DNA of 58,334 nucleotides from assembly GCA_022925895.1 (NCBI GenBank), contig JAKSYS010000386.1, positions 1 to 58,334 on the forward strand, given 5' to 3'. Made by a program: the position numbers and the translations under genes. The notes below the pieces were generated by a model that saw nothing but the letters and a program-made list of their open reading frames with translations, was not told the DNA's origin and did no database searches. Below are positions 10,647 to 21,416 of this stretch, piece after piece; positions within the stretch are counted from its first letter, which is position 1, and the number at the start of each line of letters is the position of its first letter. Source of the stretch: Fragilaria crotonensis. Taxonomy: Eukaryota; Bacillariophyta; Fragilariophyceae; Fragilariales; Fragilariaceae.

Positions 10647-11696
10647 AATTGGACGATGACTGGACTCTTGCCAACCAACCGCAAGAGCGAGCCAACTTCC
10701 AGCTGGCCTTGTATGCAACCCACCTTGCTACGGGGTCATCACTCCACTGCAGATCGCTCAAATCAAGCACCATTGCAAGCTACTTACTCGATGTCGCAAA
10801 ATTTCTCGGTCGATACCGAGACATCGACCCCCGATTCCGATCAACTGCCGATACCAAATTAGCGCCCGTTATCTCCAAAGTACTCGAAGAACAAAAGCGA
10901 TGGGAATCGGTACCGAACCGCCGAGAACCATTTACCCTCGAGATGCACAAACATATTGCGGCAAACGCCGCCACCAGAAAGGATGATTGTTGTCTTGAGG
11001 CAGCACTGGCCAACTGGACAATCTGCAATCTCTACGCAGGATGTCGTGGCATCGAATGGATGCAAACAAATTCATGCAACCAAACTTTGCATTCCCACCA
11101 ATTAAACCGCTTCGACAACGCATATGCATTCACGCCAGAAGACGTCCAATGCACCACAGCATCAAACCAAATTTTGAATCTCCAAACAGCTATCCAAAAC
11201 CCCACGAAGTCGGCTGCATTCGCATCCGATTCGAAGAACAAAAAACGGCGAAAACGGAGAGAAAAAGCTGTTCGTCCGCAATACCAAAAACCCAAGCGTC
11301 TGCTTCGTCAGCAACTTCATGCAAATCCTGCTTCGCCACGCCAAGCTTGCAAAATCTAATCCCAAGCTCCCACTCAGCATCTACAAACACCAAGACAGCC
11401 GAATATGCAACATCACATCAGCCGATGTCGAAAATTGTATCCGAGGCGCCGCAGCAAAACTGTTCAACCTAGACCCAGTCACCAACAGAGCAGAACTCCA
11501 AATGTGGTCGAGTCACTCCCTACGCGTTGGCGCTTGCACCACCCTATACGCAATGGGATTCCATGAGATGGAAATCAAGCATTTGCTCAGGTGGAAGTCG
11601 AATGCATTTATGACTTACCTTCGCAACTTAGCAGTCACCTCGCGCCGCCATAATGACGCCCTAGCTGATGCAAGCTGCATCCCCAACTTTCTGTAA
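10562..11696 (+). CDS. Retrotransposon ORF3, tyrosine recombinase (two apparent frameshifts)
   Basis: Integrase-like tyrosine recombinase that would insert the circular DNA intermediate. The catalytic residues are visible in order: first Arg in YAGCRGIEW, His-x-x-Arg in SHSLRVGAC, and the nucleophile Tyr in MTYLRNLA close to the C-terminus. The ORF begins in a different frame inside the end of ORF2. The reading frame must shift twice (near 11210 and near 11245, the latter beside an A-run) to join the N-terminal part to the catalytic part, so this copy is either broken in ORF3 or carries assembly indels. Identical terminal repeats argue for youth and favour the second reading. Confidence 0.88.
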
Positions 11697-12104
11697 TAAT
11701 ACCTTTCATTAGCCCGCATGCCAACATTCAGGCACTAAGCAAACCATCCTCAAAATAAAAACAAACATCAATCAACATAGCATATAAAATCATAAGTGAT
11801 ACATACGATCACAATCTATTCAAATTATGAAGTCATAACCAACGACTTTCTCTATGCCAAACCGGTACACATTTCTCATACTGCTCCACAAACGCCAACC
11901 CCTGTTGGCTCTCACATATACCACATACGCAAGGCCGATAATTCTAAAACATGAACACATATCCATTCCCGTATGGTATATGTCAACATTCACACATAAA
12001 CTTTTTTAATTTTTTGAGTGCACCGGCAAGACCGTCTGCATCCGAACGATATGGCCCCACCACTGTCAACCCTACACGGCGACAGCGTCAGCAGACGACA
12101 CGGG
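11697..12104 (+). other. 3' untranslated part of the retrotransposon
   Basis: AT-rich stretch between the recombinase stop and repeat B1. It holds no gene. It should contain the 3' untranslated region and possibly the transcript end, but I see no diagnostic signal. Confidence 0.5.
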
Positions 12105-12357
12105 ACAGGCCTGTGCTAGTGAAAGCCATCCAGGAGCCGTTAGACTCCTAGGATTACACTAACGTCATAACCACTACGTTTTTAGCCCACTACGCCGCCT
12201 GTAGAAACCTCGTATTACTACATGTACTAGAGTCCACATACAGACACGTAGGAGCAAAATATCCAACGCAGTCATAATGACATTCACAACGCACACTGAG
12301 CCATATCGCTGGATGCTGTAGTTCAGCCGAGGCGACATCTGGGAATCCAGTGGATTC
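12105..12357 (+). repeat. Split direct repeat B1
   Basis: 253 nt beginning ACAGGCCTGTGCTAG and ending CCAGTGGATTC. It is repeated at 12618-12870 and directly abuts A2. Confidence 0.95.
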
Positions 12358-12602
12358 TTACAGATAAGACTGTAGGCAATACAGCAGTAAGCGTACTAGC
12401 GCAACAGTACATTACAAGTGCCCTACAGACATAGTTGCTATGGAGTGGAGACCGACGGACCAAGGACAGCCAGTAGTACAACACAGTACAACTGGCGGCA
12501 AATGACGGTATTTGGATGGAGACTCGAATCACTCACTTTTCTCAAGAGTGACCGAATCGATGGCAATGGTGATGATACATCTGCCTAACCATTTTTTCGC
12601 TA
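12358..12602 (+). repeat. Split direct repeat A2
   Basis: 245 nt, same sequence as A1 at 4096-4340. A 15-nt spacer (12603-12617) separates it from B2. Confidence 0.95.
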
Positions 12603-12617
12603 CCCACCCGCCATCCC

Positions 12618-12870
12618 ACAGGCCTGTGCTAGTGAAAGCCATCCAGGAGCCGTTAGACTCCTAGGATTACACTAACGTCATAACCACTACGTTTTTAGCC
12701 CACTACGCCGCCTGTAGAAACCTCGTATTACTACATGTACTAGAGTCCACATACAGACACGTAGGAGCAAAATATCCAACGCAGTCATAATGACATTCAC
12801 AACGCACACTGAGCCATATCGCTGGATGCTGTAGTTCAGCCGAGGCGACATCTGGGAATCCAGTGGATTC
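12618..12870 (+). repeat. Split direct repeat B2 (right terminus)
   Basis: 253 nt, same sequence as B1. The sequence diverges immediately after GGATTC, which defines the right end of the element. Confidence 0.95.
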
Positions 12871-13292
12871 CACTCCCGCACTTGTACTGAGTACCAGGTT
12901 CCATGTTCAAGTTGCCAGTACTGGCCGCATCTGGCCGTCTGCTTCGGTCGTCTGCTTCGGATTTCGGATCTCTGCTTGTCCGTCTGTCTGGCCGTGTGAA
13001 AAAGGCTTGGCAATCGGCAGACGATTACAGTACAAATACCAGGTAGAACCAGAATTGTTAGTCCCACGCACAACAGTAAAACTACTGTACCGGTAGTGAT
13101 GAAGTACTCCGGTACTGAGTGGTTTCGTACCAACTACGACGTAGTACTGTACGGCAATAACTAGTGTAGTACTGCTACTTGGTATTGCGTTCTAGGACCG
13201 TGGTACTCCCGCCTTGAGAACCTCACACTGTTACACATCTTTTACACACCCACCCACCGACCAACGAGAAAGAATTCCTCATCAGCATCAAC
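12871..13292. other. Upstream region of the GlnRS gene
   Basis: GTAC-rich host sequence between the retrotransposon and the synthetase start codon. The C-rich tract CACCCACCCACCGACC lies just before the ATG and may be in the 5' untranslated region. The retrotransposon therefore sits only about 420 nt upstream of an essential gene. Confidence 0.5.
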
Positions 13293-15351
13293 ATGGCGGA
13301 AGTTAAGCAGTCCAGCGATCCTCTCGCTGCTCGTGAGCTCGAGTGGGCGATTAATTCAGAGTCCTTGTTGGATCAACATAAGAAAGAGAATGGTCCAATT
13401 GTTCGCACGCGCTTTCCACCTGAGCCCAATGGTTATCTTCACATTGGGCATGCAAAGTCAATGAACATGAACTTCTCGTTGGCCTTTGGAAAACTTGGCG
13501 TTGCTCCAGAAAACCGTAGAACTGTTTTCCGATATGACGATACAAACCCCGATGCTGAATCGAAAGAATATATAGATTCGCTTCGACGTGATCTTGAGTG
13601 GTTGGGTTGGAAACCTGAGAAAACTACCTATTCCTCGGACAACTTCCAAGCACTCCATGATTTCGCCGTCATTCTTATTCGCAAGGGTCTCGCCTATGTT
13701 TGCGATATGACAAAGGCAGAAATGGAGATTCAACGTGAACTTGCACTCAAGCGAACCGCTCTTCGCAATGCTGGCCAAGATCCAGACGTCGAAGCTCCAA
13801 TTCCTTCCCCCGACATTTTGCCCGGCCGCAATCGCAATACACCAGTCGAACGCAATCTCGATCTATTTTCACGAATGAAAATGGGACTTTTTGAAGAGGG
13901 CAGCTGGACGCCTGACTCAAGATGGATTTTGAATCGTCAAACCCTAACATGTACGATTTGGTGGCTTATCGCATCAAGTACACTCGTCACCCTCACGCTG
14001 GCAATGGATGGTGCATCTACCCTTCATACGACTTCACGCATGGCGTCTGTGATTCGTTGGAACACATTGATTACTCAATCTGTACCTTGGAATTTGAGAC
14101 ACGCCGCGAGCCTTATTTTTGGATCCTCTGGGCATTGGACTTGTATAGGCCCAAGGTTTACGAAATGTCTCGCCTCAACATTCAATACACGGTCCTGTCA
14201 AAGCGACGGTTGCTTAAGCTCGTTAACAATAAGTATGTTCGTGGATGGAACGATCCTCGCATGCCCACCATCTCTGGATTGCGTCGACGTGGGTATACCA
14301 AGGACATTATCAACTCATTTTGCAATGACGTCGGTGCTACGAAGGCACATAACGTTGTCGAAATGGAAAAGTTGTTCCAGACAGCTCGTCTAATTTTGGC
14401 ATCATCGCGACGATGCATGGCAGCTCTGGATCCTATTGAAGTGGAGATTACCAACTTTGAGGAAGAATCCCAGAAAGCAGACACTTTTACCTTGAGGTTC
14501 AGAATTCGCCCACAGATGCATCGCTGGGTTGTCACACAGTCACGTTGACGCCCACCATTTATTTAGATTCCAGCGACTTTCGCCTCCAGGATTCTCCTCA
14601 GTACTACGGACTTGCCCCGAACAAGGCAGTTGGCATCAAATTCCATGGTGGGAATTTGGTGTGCGACGAGGTAACGCAGAATGCCGAAGGCAAGGTAACG
14701 CACCTCAAATGTCACTTGGACAGTTCCGAGGATCGCATCAAACCCAAGACTTACATTTCGTGGGTCCCGCAGGACGGAATCCACTGCGAAGTGCGGGTTT
14801 ACGGGAACTTATTTACCGTTCCCGAACCCACTGACCTGTGGGAAGATGAGCTTAACCCAGAGAGTGAAGTGGTGTATGCCAATGCCGTCGTGGATGCATC
14901 GGTGCGAGATTATGTGGATGCCAAGGACGTTGATCCGTGGAGTTCTACCATTTCGTTCCAGTTTGAGCGCATGGGTTACTTTTGTGTCGATTTGGACACC
15001 ACCTATGATTCCAAGACCAACGAAGGCCTGCTGGTGTTCAATCGCACCGTTAGCTTGAAAGAAGAAGTGTTTAAGAAGGCACTTACACCAGAGGAGGAAG
15101 CTGCCGTTGAAGCCCGCAAAGCAAAGGGGAAAAAGGATGTGGAAGAGAAGGAGGCACGCATGAAGATTGATCCAATCAATTTGTTCCGCGAGGCCGCCGA
15201 GTTCAAGGGCAAGTACAGCAAGTACGACGAAGCCACTGGCATTCCAACACACTTGGCCGACGGAACGGAATTGACCAAGAGTGCCATGAAGAAACTTGAT
15301 AAGGACAAGCAGAAGCATATAAAGGCTCAGATGCGATGGAAGAAAGAGTAG
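13293..15351 (+). CDS. GlnRS: Glutaminyl-tRNA synthetase (two apparent frameshifts)
   Basis: Charges tRNA-Gln with glutamine; class Ib synthetase of the eukaryotic cytosolic type. HIGH sits at residues 50-53 within FPPEPNGYLHIGHAKS, the NPNMYDLVAYR and YPSYDFTH segments are conserved, and the KMSKS-type loop reads VLSKRRL. The anticodon-binding beta barrels follow (LAPNKAVGIKFHGGNL, WVPQDG). A C-terminal tail with a YSKYDEATGIPTHLADGTEL stretch resembles the tail seen in some cysteinyl-tRNA synthetases. The reading frame must change near 13900-13920 and near 14490 with no splice signals. Both flanking parts are well conserved, so assembly indels are the likeliest cause. No intron is seen. Confidence 0.93.
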
Positions 15352-15556
15352 TCAATGATAATTCATACTAAATCCCAAATGCATTTGGTATTTGCATCCA
15401 TCCTACGAATATAAAACTCCGCGTGCTCTCGATGCAATGCGCGGACATGCATCGCCATCAGGTGCGCATTTGGTGTTTGCAAACGATTCTTTCCAGGATG
15501 AAGACAAAATCAGTGTCCCCATATAGTGGCTTAACTAATATCTGATGTTACTGAAA

Positions 15557-17794
15557 TTACATCTCAAAGTGTTCTTCGTACAGGGCAATGTTCGGTTCAC
15601 CAGGAATGCATTGACAACGCCGGATCGAGCATCGTTCTACGGCGGCACTTCGCAAATCATTCATCAGACTATCAGGCCCGCACATGAAGAGGCCTGGACA
15701 ACGAGTTGAATCAAGAGCTTTCAGAAGGCTATGTACCGTCGGTCGTGGGCCCTCCCTCTGCTCCAGTGTCACTCCGGTGGACTTGGGCTCCATTTTTTCT
15801 TGAAGCACGTCGTCGTGCCCCAGAACATCCTCCATATCACTGGCACTACCATTGTCCACACGCGTAAAGACTGCCCCATCATGTAACCGCAATGACATGG
15901 CGTCACGGCGGTCCTGAAGGGGAAACAAACACTTCGCAAGCCATGAGACAGCAATGCCAATGACAAGTACACAAATCGGACTGTAAATACGGTAAAGCAT
16001 CTCCTCTTCTGCATTGTTGCGATGATAGAGCGCCATTACCGACCAAAGACCGGCCCATGATATGGTGGAGAAGGTCAGGGTTGCAATCAACACGTGAATC
16101 TTAGAACAGGATGCTCCAGCGGAATACAGCGAAGGGCAGAAGGCGTCGCCAGTCGATTGAACAGGTCTTTCTTCCCTCGGAAGTTCAGTGTCATCAGCAG
16201 CACTCGAATCTTGATGAGGTGATGTTGTTTTGTGTACAAATATCTTGATATTGAAACCAGCACTTGAAGAATTGGCCATGAGAGGCTCGAAGTATTCCTT
16301 GACCACGAAGTCTATTAATGGCTGTTCCCGACAGATCCAATGAAGAACAACTTCCTTCGTCACACTATTTTCAGTCGACGCCAAGGCTCTTTGCACATCT
16401 TCCAAAAGCGACAAATAAGGGGTGATTCCGATTCCGCCACCTATCAATACAACAACATCATGACGAAGAACATCGTCAACGCGGTTCTGCGGTCCGTGAA
16501 AACCATCAATGGTTATGATAGGAAGGGCGTCATTGAGAGGGTTGACAAGTCGATCGCAGAGTCGATTTGTGAATTTCCCGATAACACGAAAAATGATTCG
16601 CAGTTCCTCCTTACTACCAGGAACTCGGTTGACCGTGAAAGGATGCGTTATTGAGGAAAGTTGAGGGGCCCCGAGCTTGACGTACTGGCCAGAACAGTGC
16701 ATGTCAACTGCTGCAGGAGAAGCCTTAAAAGTGAGGCTGATGCACTCACGTTGGCGTCGGTCGATGCTGGATTTGATTCGTTCCACCCTCGTGGGCTTCA
16801 CGGCAACTTCGGAGCAACAAGATCGATTCTCTGCCATGACAGGGAAAGAGCTTGCAATGTAATACAGTATGCTGGGAGCGATATAGAGCATGGTTTTTTC
16901 GTAGTGAAGGATGGTCACGAGAAGAACTGTTGGTGCCGCCATGACATGCGTCAAATAGAAGAGGCGATAATTGGTACGCCTGACGTAGTTGAGACTCGTA
17001 ACGCCAATGGTCAGAAGCCCCACCAAAGCAATGATTCCAGTCATGTTTCGCAGGAGATCATAGCATTCACAATCCGTATCGTCATCAACGCATTCTGGTT
17101 CAAAGTCGCTGTCATTTGAAAAAGTAAAACACTGCCGTGGTGGGATAATCATTGATATAATGCTTTCCCCGGCTAACCCCTTCCATCGATAAACGTGGAA
17201 TGACCCATGAAGAAGGACCCCAACGACAATGATGCGCCCCGACCAGATATGGATAGGAATAGCAGCGGCTGGGCTCAGCTGAAAAAATTTAAGAATTGGG
17301 CTTTGGCGAGCAACCGGAATGAGAAAGTAGGACATTGCAACAAGAGCGATGAAACCGAAAGTGTTGCCAATCTCCATAAGCTGATCGTCAAGCGAGAGCT
17401 GTTGCTCGCTTAGATGCCGATTAATGTTTCCAATTGTCATGAGCGCGAGTGGCCAGCATATGAAGTATATGATGAATCGGCTGCGATCCATATCCCCTGT
17501 ACCAGTTCTCCACCGATGATACAATCGATGCATGCAGGACGGCACTTGACTTGGCAGGACACTGCGACCTTGCGGGCGTGCCTTCTGAAACATCAATATC
17601 GTTGCGATTGTACCAGAAAGAAGAATAGGAATAGCCAGGTTCATAACTGCTGGTGCCGCGTCTTCGACAAAGATATAAGAGGCAATTCGACCATACCATT
17701 CCTTGCCAGACCTTGTATAGCCGATGCAAACGTAACACAGCATCCACACACTCATCCCAATCATAACAACAGAACCACACATTCTTGCAATCAT
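15557..17794 (-). CDS. Ferric-chelate reductase / NADPH-oxidase-type flavocytochrome b
   Basis: Membrane flavocytochrome that would pass electrons from NAD(P)H through FAD and two haems across a membrane, most likely to reduce ferric iron. 745 residues, one exon. Several N-terminal membrane segments lead to the haem core with His182/His196 and His283/His297, each pair 14 apart as in FRE and NOX proteins. FAD motif HPFT is at 384-387, the nucleotide loop GGGIGITPY at 452-460, and the C-terminal CGP motif at about 703-707. Unusually, two extra hydrophobic segments (about 565-590 and 604-624) with a low-complexity linker interrupt the NAD-binding lobe. NADPH oxidase is the alternative; I favour FRE for lack of EF-hands. 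It is convergent with the GlnRS gene, 205 nt away. Confidence 0.85.
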   Translation of the reverse strand: MIARMCGSVVMIGMSVWMLCYVCIGYTRSGKEWYGRIASYIFVEDAAPAVMNLAIPILLSGTIATILMFQKARPQGRSVLPSQVPSCMHRLYHRWRTGTGDMDRSRFIIYFICWPLALMTIGNINRHLSEQQLSLDDQLMEIGNTFGFIALVAMSYFLIPVARQSPILKFFQLSPAAAIPIHIWSGRIIVVGVLLHGSFHVYRWKGLAGESIISMIIPPRQCFTFSNDSDFEPECVDDDTDCECYDLLRNMTGIIALVGLLTIGVTSLNYVRRTNYRLFYLTHVMAAPTVLLVTILHYEKTMLYIAPSILYYIASSFPVMAENRSCCSEVAVKPTRVERIKSSIDRRQRECISLTFKASPAAVDMHCSGQYVKLGAPQLSSITHPFTVNRVPGSKEELRIIFRVIGKFTNRLCDRLVNPLNDALPIITIDGFHGPQNRVDDVLRHDVVVLIGGGIGITPYLSLLEDVQRALASTENSVTKEVVLHWICREQPLIDFVVKEYFEPLMANSSSAGFNIKIFVHKTTSPHQDSSAADDTELPREERPVQSTGDAFCPSLYSAGASCSKIHVLIATLTFSTISWAGLWSVMALYHRNNAEEEMLYRIYSPICVLVIGIAVSWLAKCLFPLQDRRDAMSLRLHDGAVFTRVDNGSASDMEDVLGHDDVLQEKMEPKSTGVTLEQREGPRPTVHSLLKALDSTRCPGLFMCGPDSLMNDLRSAAVERCSIRRCQCIPGEPNIALYEEHFEM

Positions 17795-18420
17795 TGTGAA
17801 CAGTTGCTATTTTACTCTTGGTAGATCAACGAACAATGCCCTCGCACACTCTCACTCAAGGTTGGGATGCGATTTTGACCTAATACTTCAATACAACTTG
17901 TGTGACGAAACAATTCGCGTCATTCGAATCTGCATTCTCCAGGGCAAGACTAAGCTCGCGCTCGCACGGTTGCGGCAGTACGTGCCAACCACGCTCATGG
18001 CGCGTGCTTCAAAGACCACGAGTAGACAGAACTCCAGTAACGCACTACACACTAAACTAGTAAATTCGAATCAGAGATCAGAGCATGATGCTCTAATAAA
18101 TATTTGGATAGCCATGAGTAATTGTGCCAGAATCCCTATTTCCAGAGTGTCAAATCACAGATCACATTCTGCACTCGAGATGTGAGTGCTATGGCCATGG
18201 CAAGGGTTTGAGAGAGTCCATGGCAAACGAGGTGATAAACGCACTTTTAAGAGTTAACTCTAGAAAAGTTGCCTTTCCTACAGTGACAGGCCCCTTTTCT
18301 GATGTCGGAAGCGCCATGAAGTAAAATATTGGTGAAGACCCCACATCCAGTAAATTCCGCTTGCGTTACTTGACCTAATGCAAAATCGCCGATAACATAC
18401 ACTATTTCTCCAGACTGACT
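17795..18420. other. Intergenic between FRE-like gene and RING-H2 gene
   Basis: Holds the upstream region of the reductase gene and the 3' side of the RING-H2 gene, both on the minus strand. No gene or recognisable iron-response element is supported by eye. Confidence 0.4.
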
Positions 18421-19191
18421 TCACGCACAGTATTCGTCGTCAAACTCTGCTTGCCTTACCTGCTGAGGGGTAACTGGGCCATCTCCGTCCAGCGGGTCAA
18501 TAACGAAATGCTGTCGACAGCAAGGGCATAGCGGCGGGCCACGCTGTTTTATCAACCAACTCTCCATGCAATTCGAATGAAACGCATGTTCGCACAGCGG
18601 GTTGGAGGACCACACTATTTTATCTCCGATTTCATACGCTGTCATGCAAACGATACAATCACCTGGAACTAAGCGTCTTTTCCTTGTCGTCGTCATTCCC
18701 TGCTCGGGTATCTTCACAAATATTGTTTGTTCGTCTTGGCTTTCATCATCCTGCAAATAAATTCTTTGCACGGGATCGGATGCGTTCAACGAAAGCAACT
18801 CATCGTCCTCCAGGTCCATAGTGTCGCTGCGGGGGAGGTGATGAAAGTCGGCGGAGGAAAGAATAGTTTCGACAGGACCAAAAAGCTGCAGCACTCTTGC
18901 TCGTTTGTGCTCTCTGTACTTGTTCCTCGCTGCCCTGGCTTCACCGGAGCTTTCTCTGTGCTGATATTCTGACATTAACGAAATCTCGATGGCACTTGCC
19001 AATTCCAAATCTCGTAGCCTCCTTCGACGGTGGTCGTCACATTTGACTCGCAAGTAAAAAATAATGGGCATAAGAAAGCACACGCAAACAGCGACGAGGT
19101 AGAGGGCTGTCAGGAGTGACCGCGATACGACGGCGTTGTCGACTGACTGAAGGAGTCGAGGCGCATCCAAGAACGAATCTGAAGAGACCAT
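18421..19191 (-). CDS. RING-H2 membrane protein, paralogue 1
   Basis: Probable membrane-anchored E3 ubiquitin ligase of 256 residues (ATL-like layout). One membrane segment near residues 25-47 (LTALYLVAVCVCFLMPIIFYL) is followed by a basic stretch, an acidic linker and a C-terminal RING-H2: C-x2-C-x17-C-x-H-x2-H-x2-C ... C-x2-C. The phrase VWSSNP before the third cysteine is shared with the gene at 20592-21416, so the two are tandem paralogues. Single exon. Confidence 0.85.
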   Translation of the reverse strand: MVSSDSFLDAPRLLQSVDNAVVSRSLLTALYLVAVCVCFLMPIIFYLRVKCDDHRRRRLRDLELASAIEISLMSEYQHRESSGEARAARNKYREHKRARVLQLFGPVETILSSADFHHLPRSDTMDLEDDELLSLNASDPVQRIYLQDDESQDEQTIFVKIPEQGMTTTRKRRLVPGDCIVCMTAYEIGDKIVWSSNPLCEHAFHSNCMESWLIKQRGPPLCPCCRQHFVIDPLDGDGPVTPQQVRQAEFDDEYCA

Positions 19192-20591
19192 GATACTGGA
19201 AAACTAGTAGTCAACAATAGAAAACAGAGACCAATGGCAGCCTGATCAATGCTCAACGTTTATCGCACTGCGTGCAAGGTAAACCAAACCTCAGCTTCGA
19301 ATTGTGAAGTGAAACGACTTCTCAGCACAATAACAACTCTTATTAGCGAAGGAGGGTAGCATATCACACCAACACCAAGTGTCGTTAGGATACATCTGTA
19401 TGCAGGTGGACTACGTCGTACTACTAGTACGGTAGATACACGAGCCTTTCTGCAGAATTGCTCACAAGTCGTCCGTAACCATGACCAAGTCTGGGTCATC
19501 GATGCATAATACTCTGAGTATGTACATGTTATATCATAACCGCATTCGGCTGTCCGTAGGGTTTGTATGATGTTGTGTTGTCGTACGACGTGAAAGCATG
19601 ACAGCGGGACCGCATTCCCCGTGCTTGCACATAACCGAGAAGCCGACATTTTACAGTATATCGTATATCTATTTGTCAAGTGAAGAAGATGACGGAGCGA
19701 TCGAGTGTCTCATAGGGAATTCTGTGAAACGAGACACACCAACAGTCGTACTCACCTTTTATCGTTCAGGTCACCCGCTATAATGACCGGCCGCCCCTCT
19801 ACGTTCATTGACTGTATGATATAATGAGACATTTTTACTTACATGGCAAAGAATGACTTTCAGTCTTTCAGCTTTCAACCCAGAGAGTGTCGCACTTGTT
19901 ACTGGAGCACGGAATATTGTTGTACTGTTGCGATTGGTACCTTTTAGACTTTTAGAACACACCCAGTACCCCAGTACAAGTACCTGCTGCAACGCTGCAA
20001 CTGGTATCATTACGTATTCTGAGTTGGAGGGTGGAGGGTGGAGGGTGGAGGCGTTTGATTAACAGAGTAGACTCTAGCTAGAGTAGAGAGTAGACAACAA
20101 AAGCGGTGGAGAAGCTCCCATGCATTTGTGATACGAGCTAGTATTTGAGCTCATTCCGAGTTCCGACTCTAAGGACTTGTACTGTAGTCTACTCCGAACA
20201 TTAATTATTCCGTAGCACTACAGAATGCCCCTAGTAGTCTACGACCTCGGCAGACGTGCACTTCAGCCATAATACAACGTATTAGTAGCAATTCTATTTG
20301 GTTATATATTAGAGCACTATCCCCCAACACTCCAACGCTGATCGCAAATGTACTCGAGTGATGTTACCAGAACCTGGTAAAAGTACGCAGCAACGAGTGC
20401 CATGGTCACTGAATACAGATTATTTACGTAGCGCGATGTCCCAGCTACGTCAAGTGCCAAGCACCGAGTACGCCATCGGCAATGCTGTGAATTCAATACA
20501 CTCAAGAACACCGTTACATGTCATAAGTATGCCCTTCAAGATTGACTGGCTTGATGGACATGGTCGTGCCTCGCTCAGACTAGCAATAACA
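19192..20591. other. Intergenic, 1.4 kb, with a G-rich minisatellite
   Basis: No gene is supported. A short tandem array of GGAGGGT units lies at about 20026-20052. GTAC-containing palindromes are frequent. Several short open frames on both strands look random. Confidence 0.5.
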
Positions 20592-21416
20592 TTATAGCGA
20601 CCCTTTCTCCAAGTCGGGGGAAACGTCTGCGAGGAAGGGATGGCGACAACAAGGACATCGCAAATGAGATCTTTCTTTTCGTAGCCACTCCTCTATGCAA
20701 GCACTGTGGAAAACATGTTTGCATTCGGGATTCGATGACCATACAACTTTATCTGCGGGTCGGTATAAGCTGATGCAGACCGCACAACTATCAGAGATTT
20801 CTCTTCGCTCACAACCTGGGAGCGACGAAGGTACTGTCCTTAGATCGACGGAAATAGATCCTTGAGCCAATCGCTCTGAAAGCATCGAGATGTCTACGTC
20901 GTTGTCGTCGATCAGCGAGGGTGGCGGATCTTCTTCGTCTGCTGTGATCGCCGCCTTCGTTTGGTTCACAGAAGCGTCAGTATTGTCAGTGTGTCCTTGA
21001 TTGAAAACACTCTCGTCAAGCACCTAAACAATGAAATATCTTGTGTCAGATTCACAGTCACAATGTGCTCAAATGCTGTTCAGGGTGCATTTTCATGCAC
21101 ACTACACACTCACCATGGCGTATCGCTCGATGTGGGAGTTAATCTTCGCATTAGTTACTTCTGGATCATCTGACTTCCATCTTTCATTTGGTGTATATGG
21201 GGTCGTAGGCGTTTGCCTCAGTCGTCTTGCAAGCTGGCAGCAAAGTGGCAAAGTCATGACTACAATGACTATGATTCCAAATATGATTACGACTGGCGAC
21301 GGATCAACGGGCCCGTCACGTGCTCCTTGAGTAGTTGCGCGAGAAGGCACTTCCCTTGTCCAGTCGGTGGCATTATTTGACTGTAAAATATAGGGTGGAG
21401 GCTGGGATGGGTCCAT
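20592..21416 (-). CDS. RING-H2 membrane protein, paralogue 2
   Basis: Second member of the tandem RING-H2 pair; 244 residues from two exons (21416-21114, 21023-20592) around a 90-nt intron (GTGAGT ... TTTAG), phase 0. One membrane segment near residues 42-62 (VVIIFGIIVIVVMTLPLCC), then an acidic linker and a C-terminal RING-H2 with the same spacing as its neighbour, C-x2-C-x17-C-x-H-x2-H-x2-C ... C-x2-C, and the same VWSSNP phrase. Predicted membrane E3 ligase; substrates unknown. Confidence 0.85.

Larger units (their letters stand above)
4096..12870 (+). mobile_element. Complete tyrosine-recombinase retrotransposon, PAT-like (DIRS order)
   Basis: An 8775-nt element with three + strand ORFs (gag-like, RT-RNase H, tyrosine recombinase) and split direct repeats. 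A1 (4096-4340) begins it and B1-A2-B2 (12105-12870) closes it. A1 equals A2 (245 nt) and B1 equals B2 (253 nt) by eye, so the insertion looks recent. B1 abuts A2 directly, recreating the junction expected if the two ends were joined in a circular DNA intermediate. A2 and B2 are separated by 15 nt. The flanks show no target-site duplication, as expected for recombinase-mediated insertion. There are no LTRs, integrase or aspartic protease. This arrangement is known for PAT-type elements; the activity of this copy is an inference. Confidence 0.92.

Noticed and set aside
10562..11696. Programmed ribosomal frameshifting in the recombinase ORF
   Set aside because: Two shifts would be needed, no slippery heptamer plus pseudoknot is evident, and similar shifts occur in unrelated genes.
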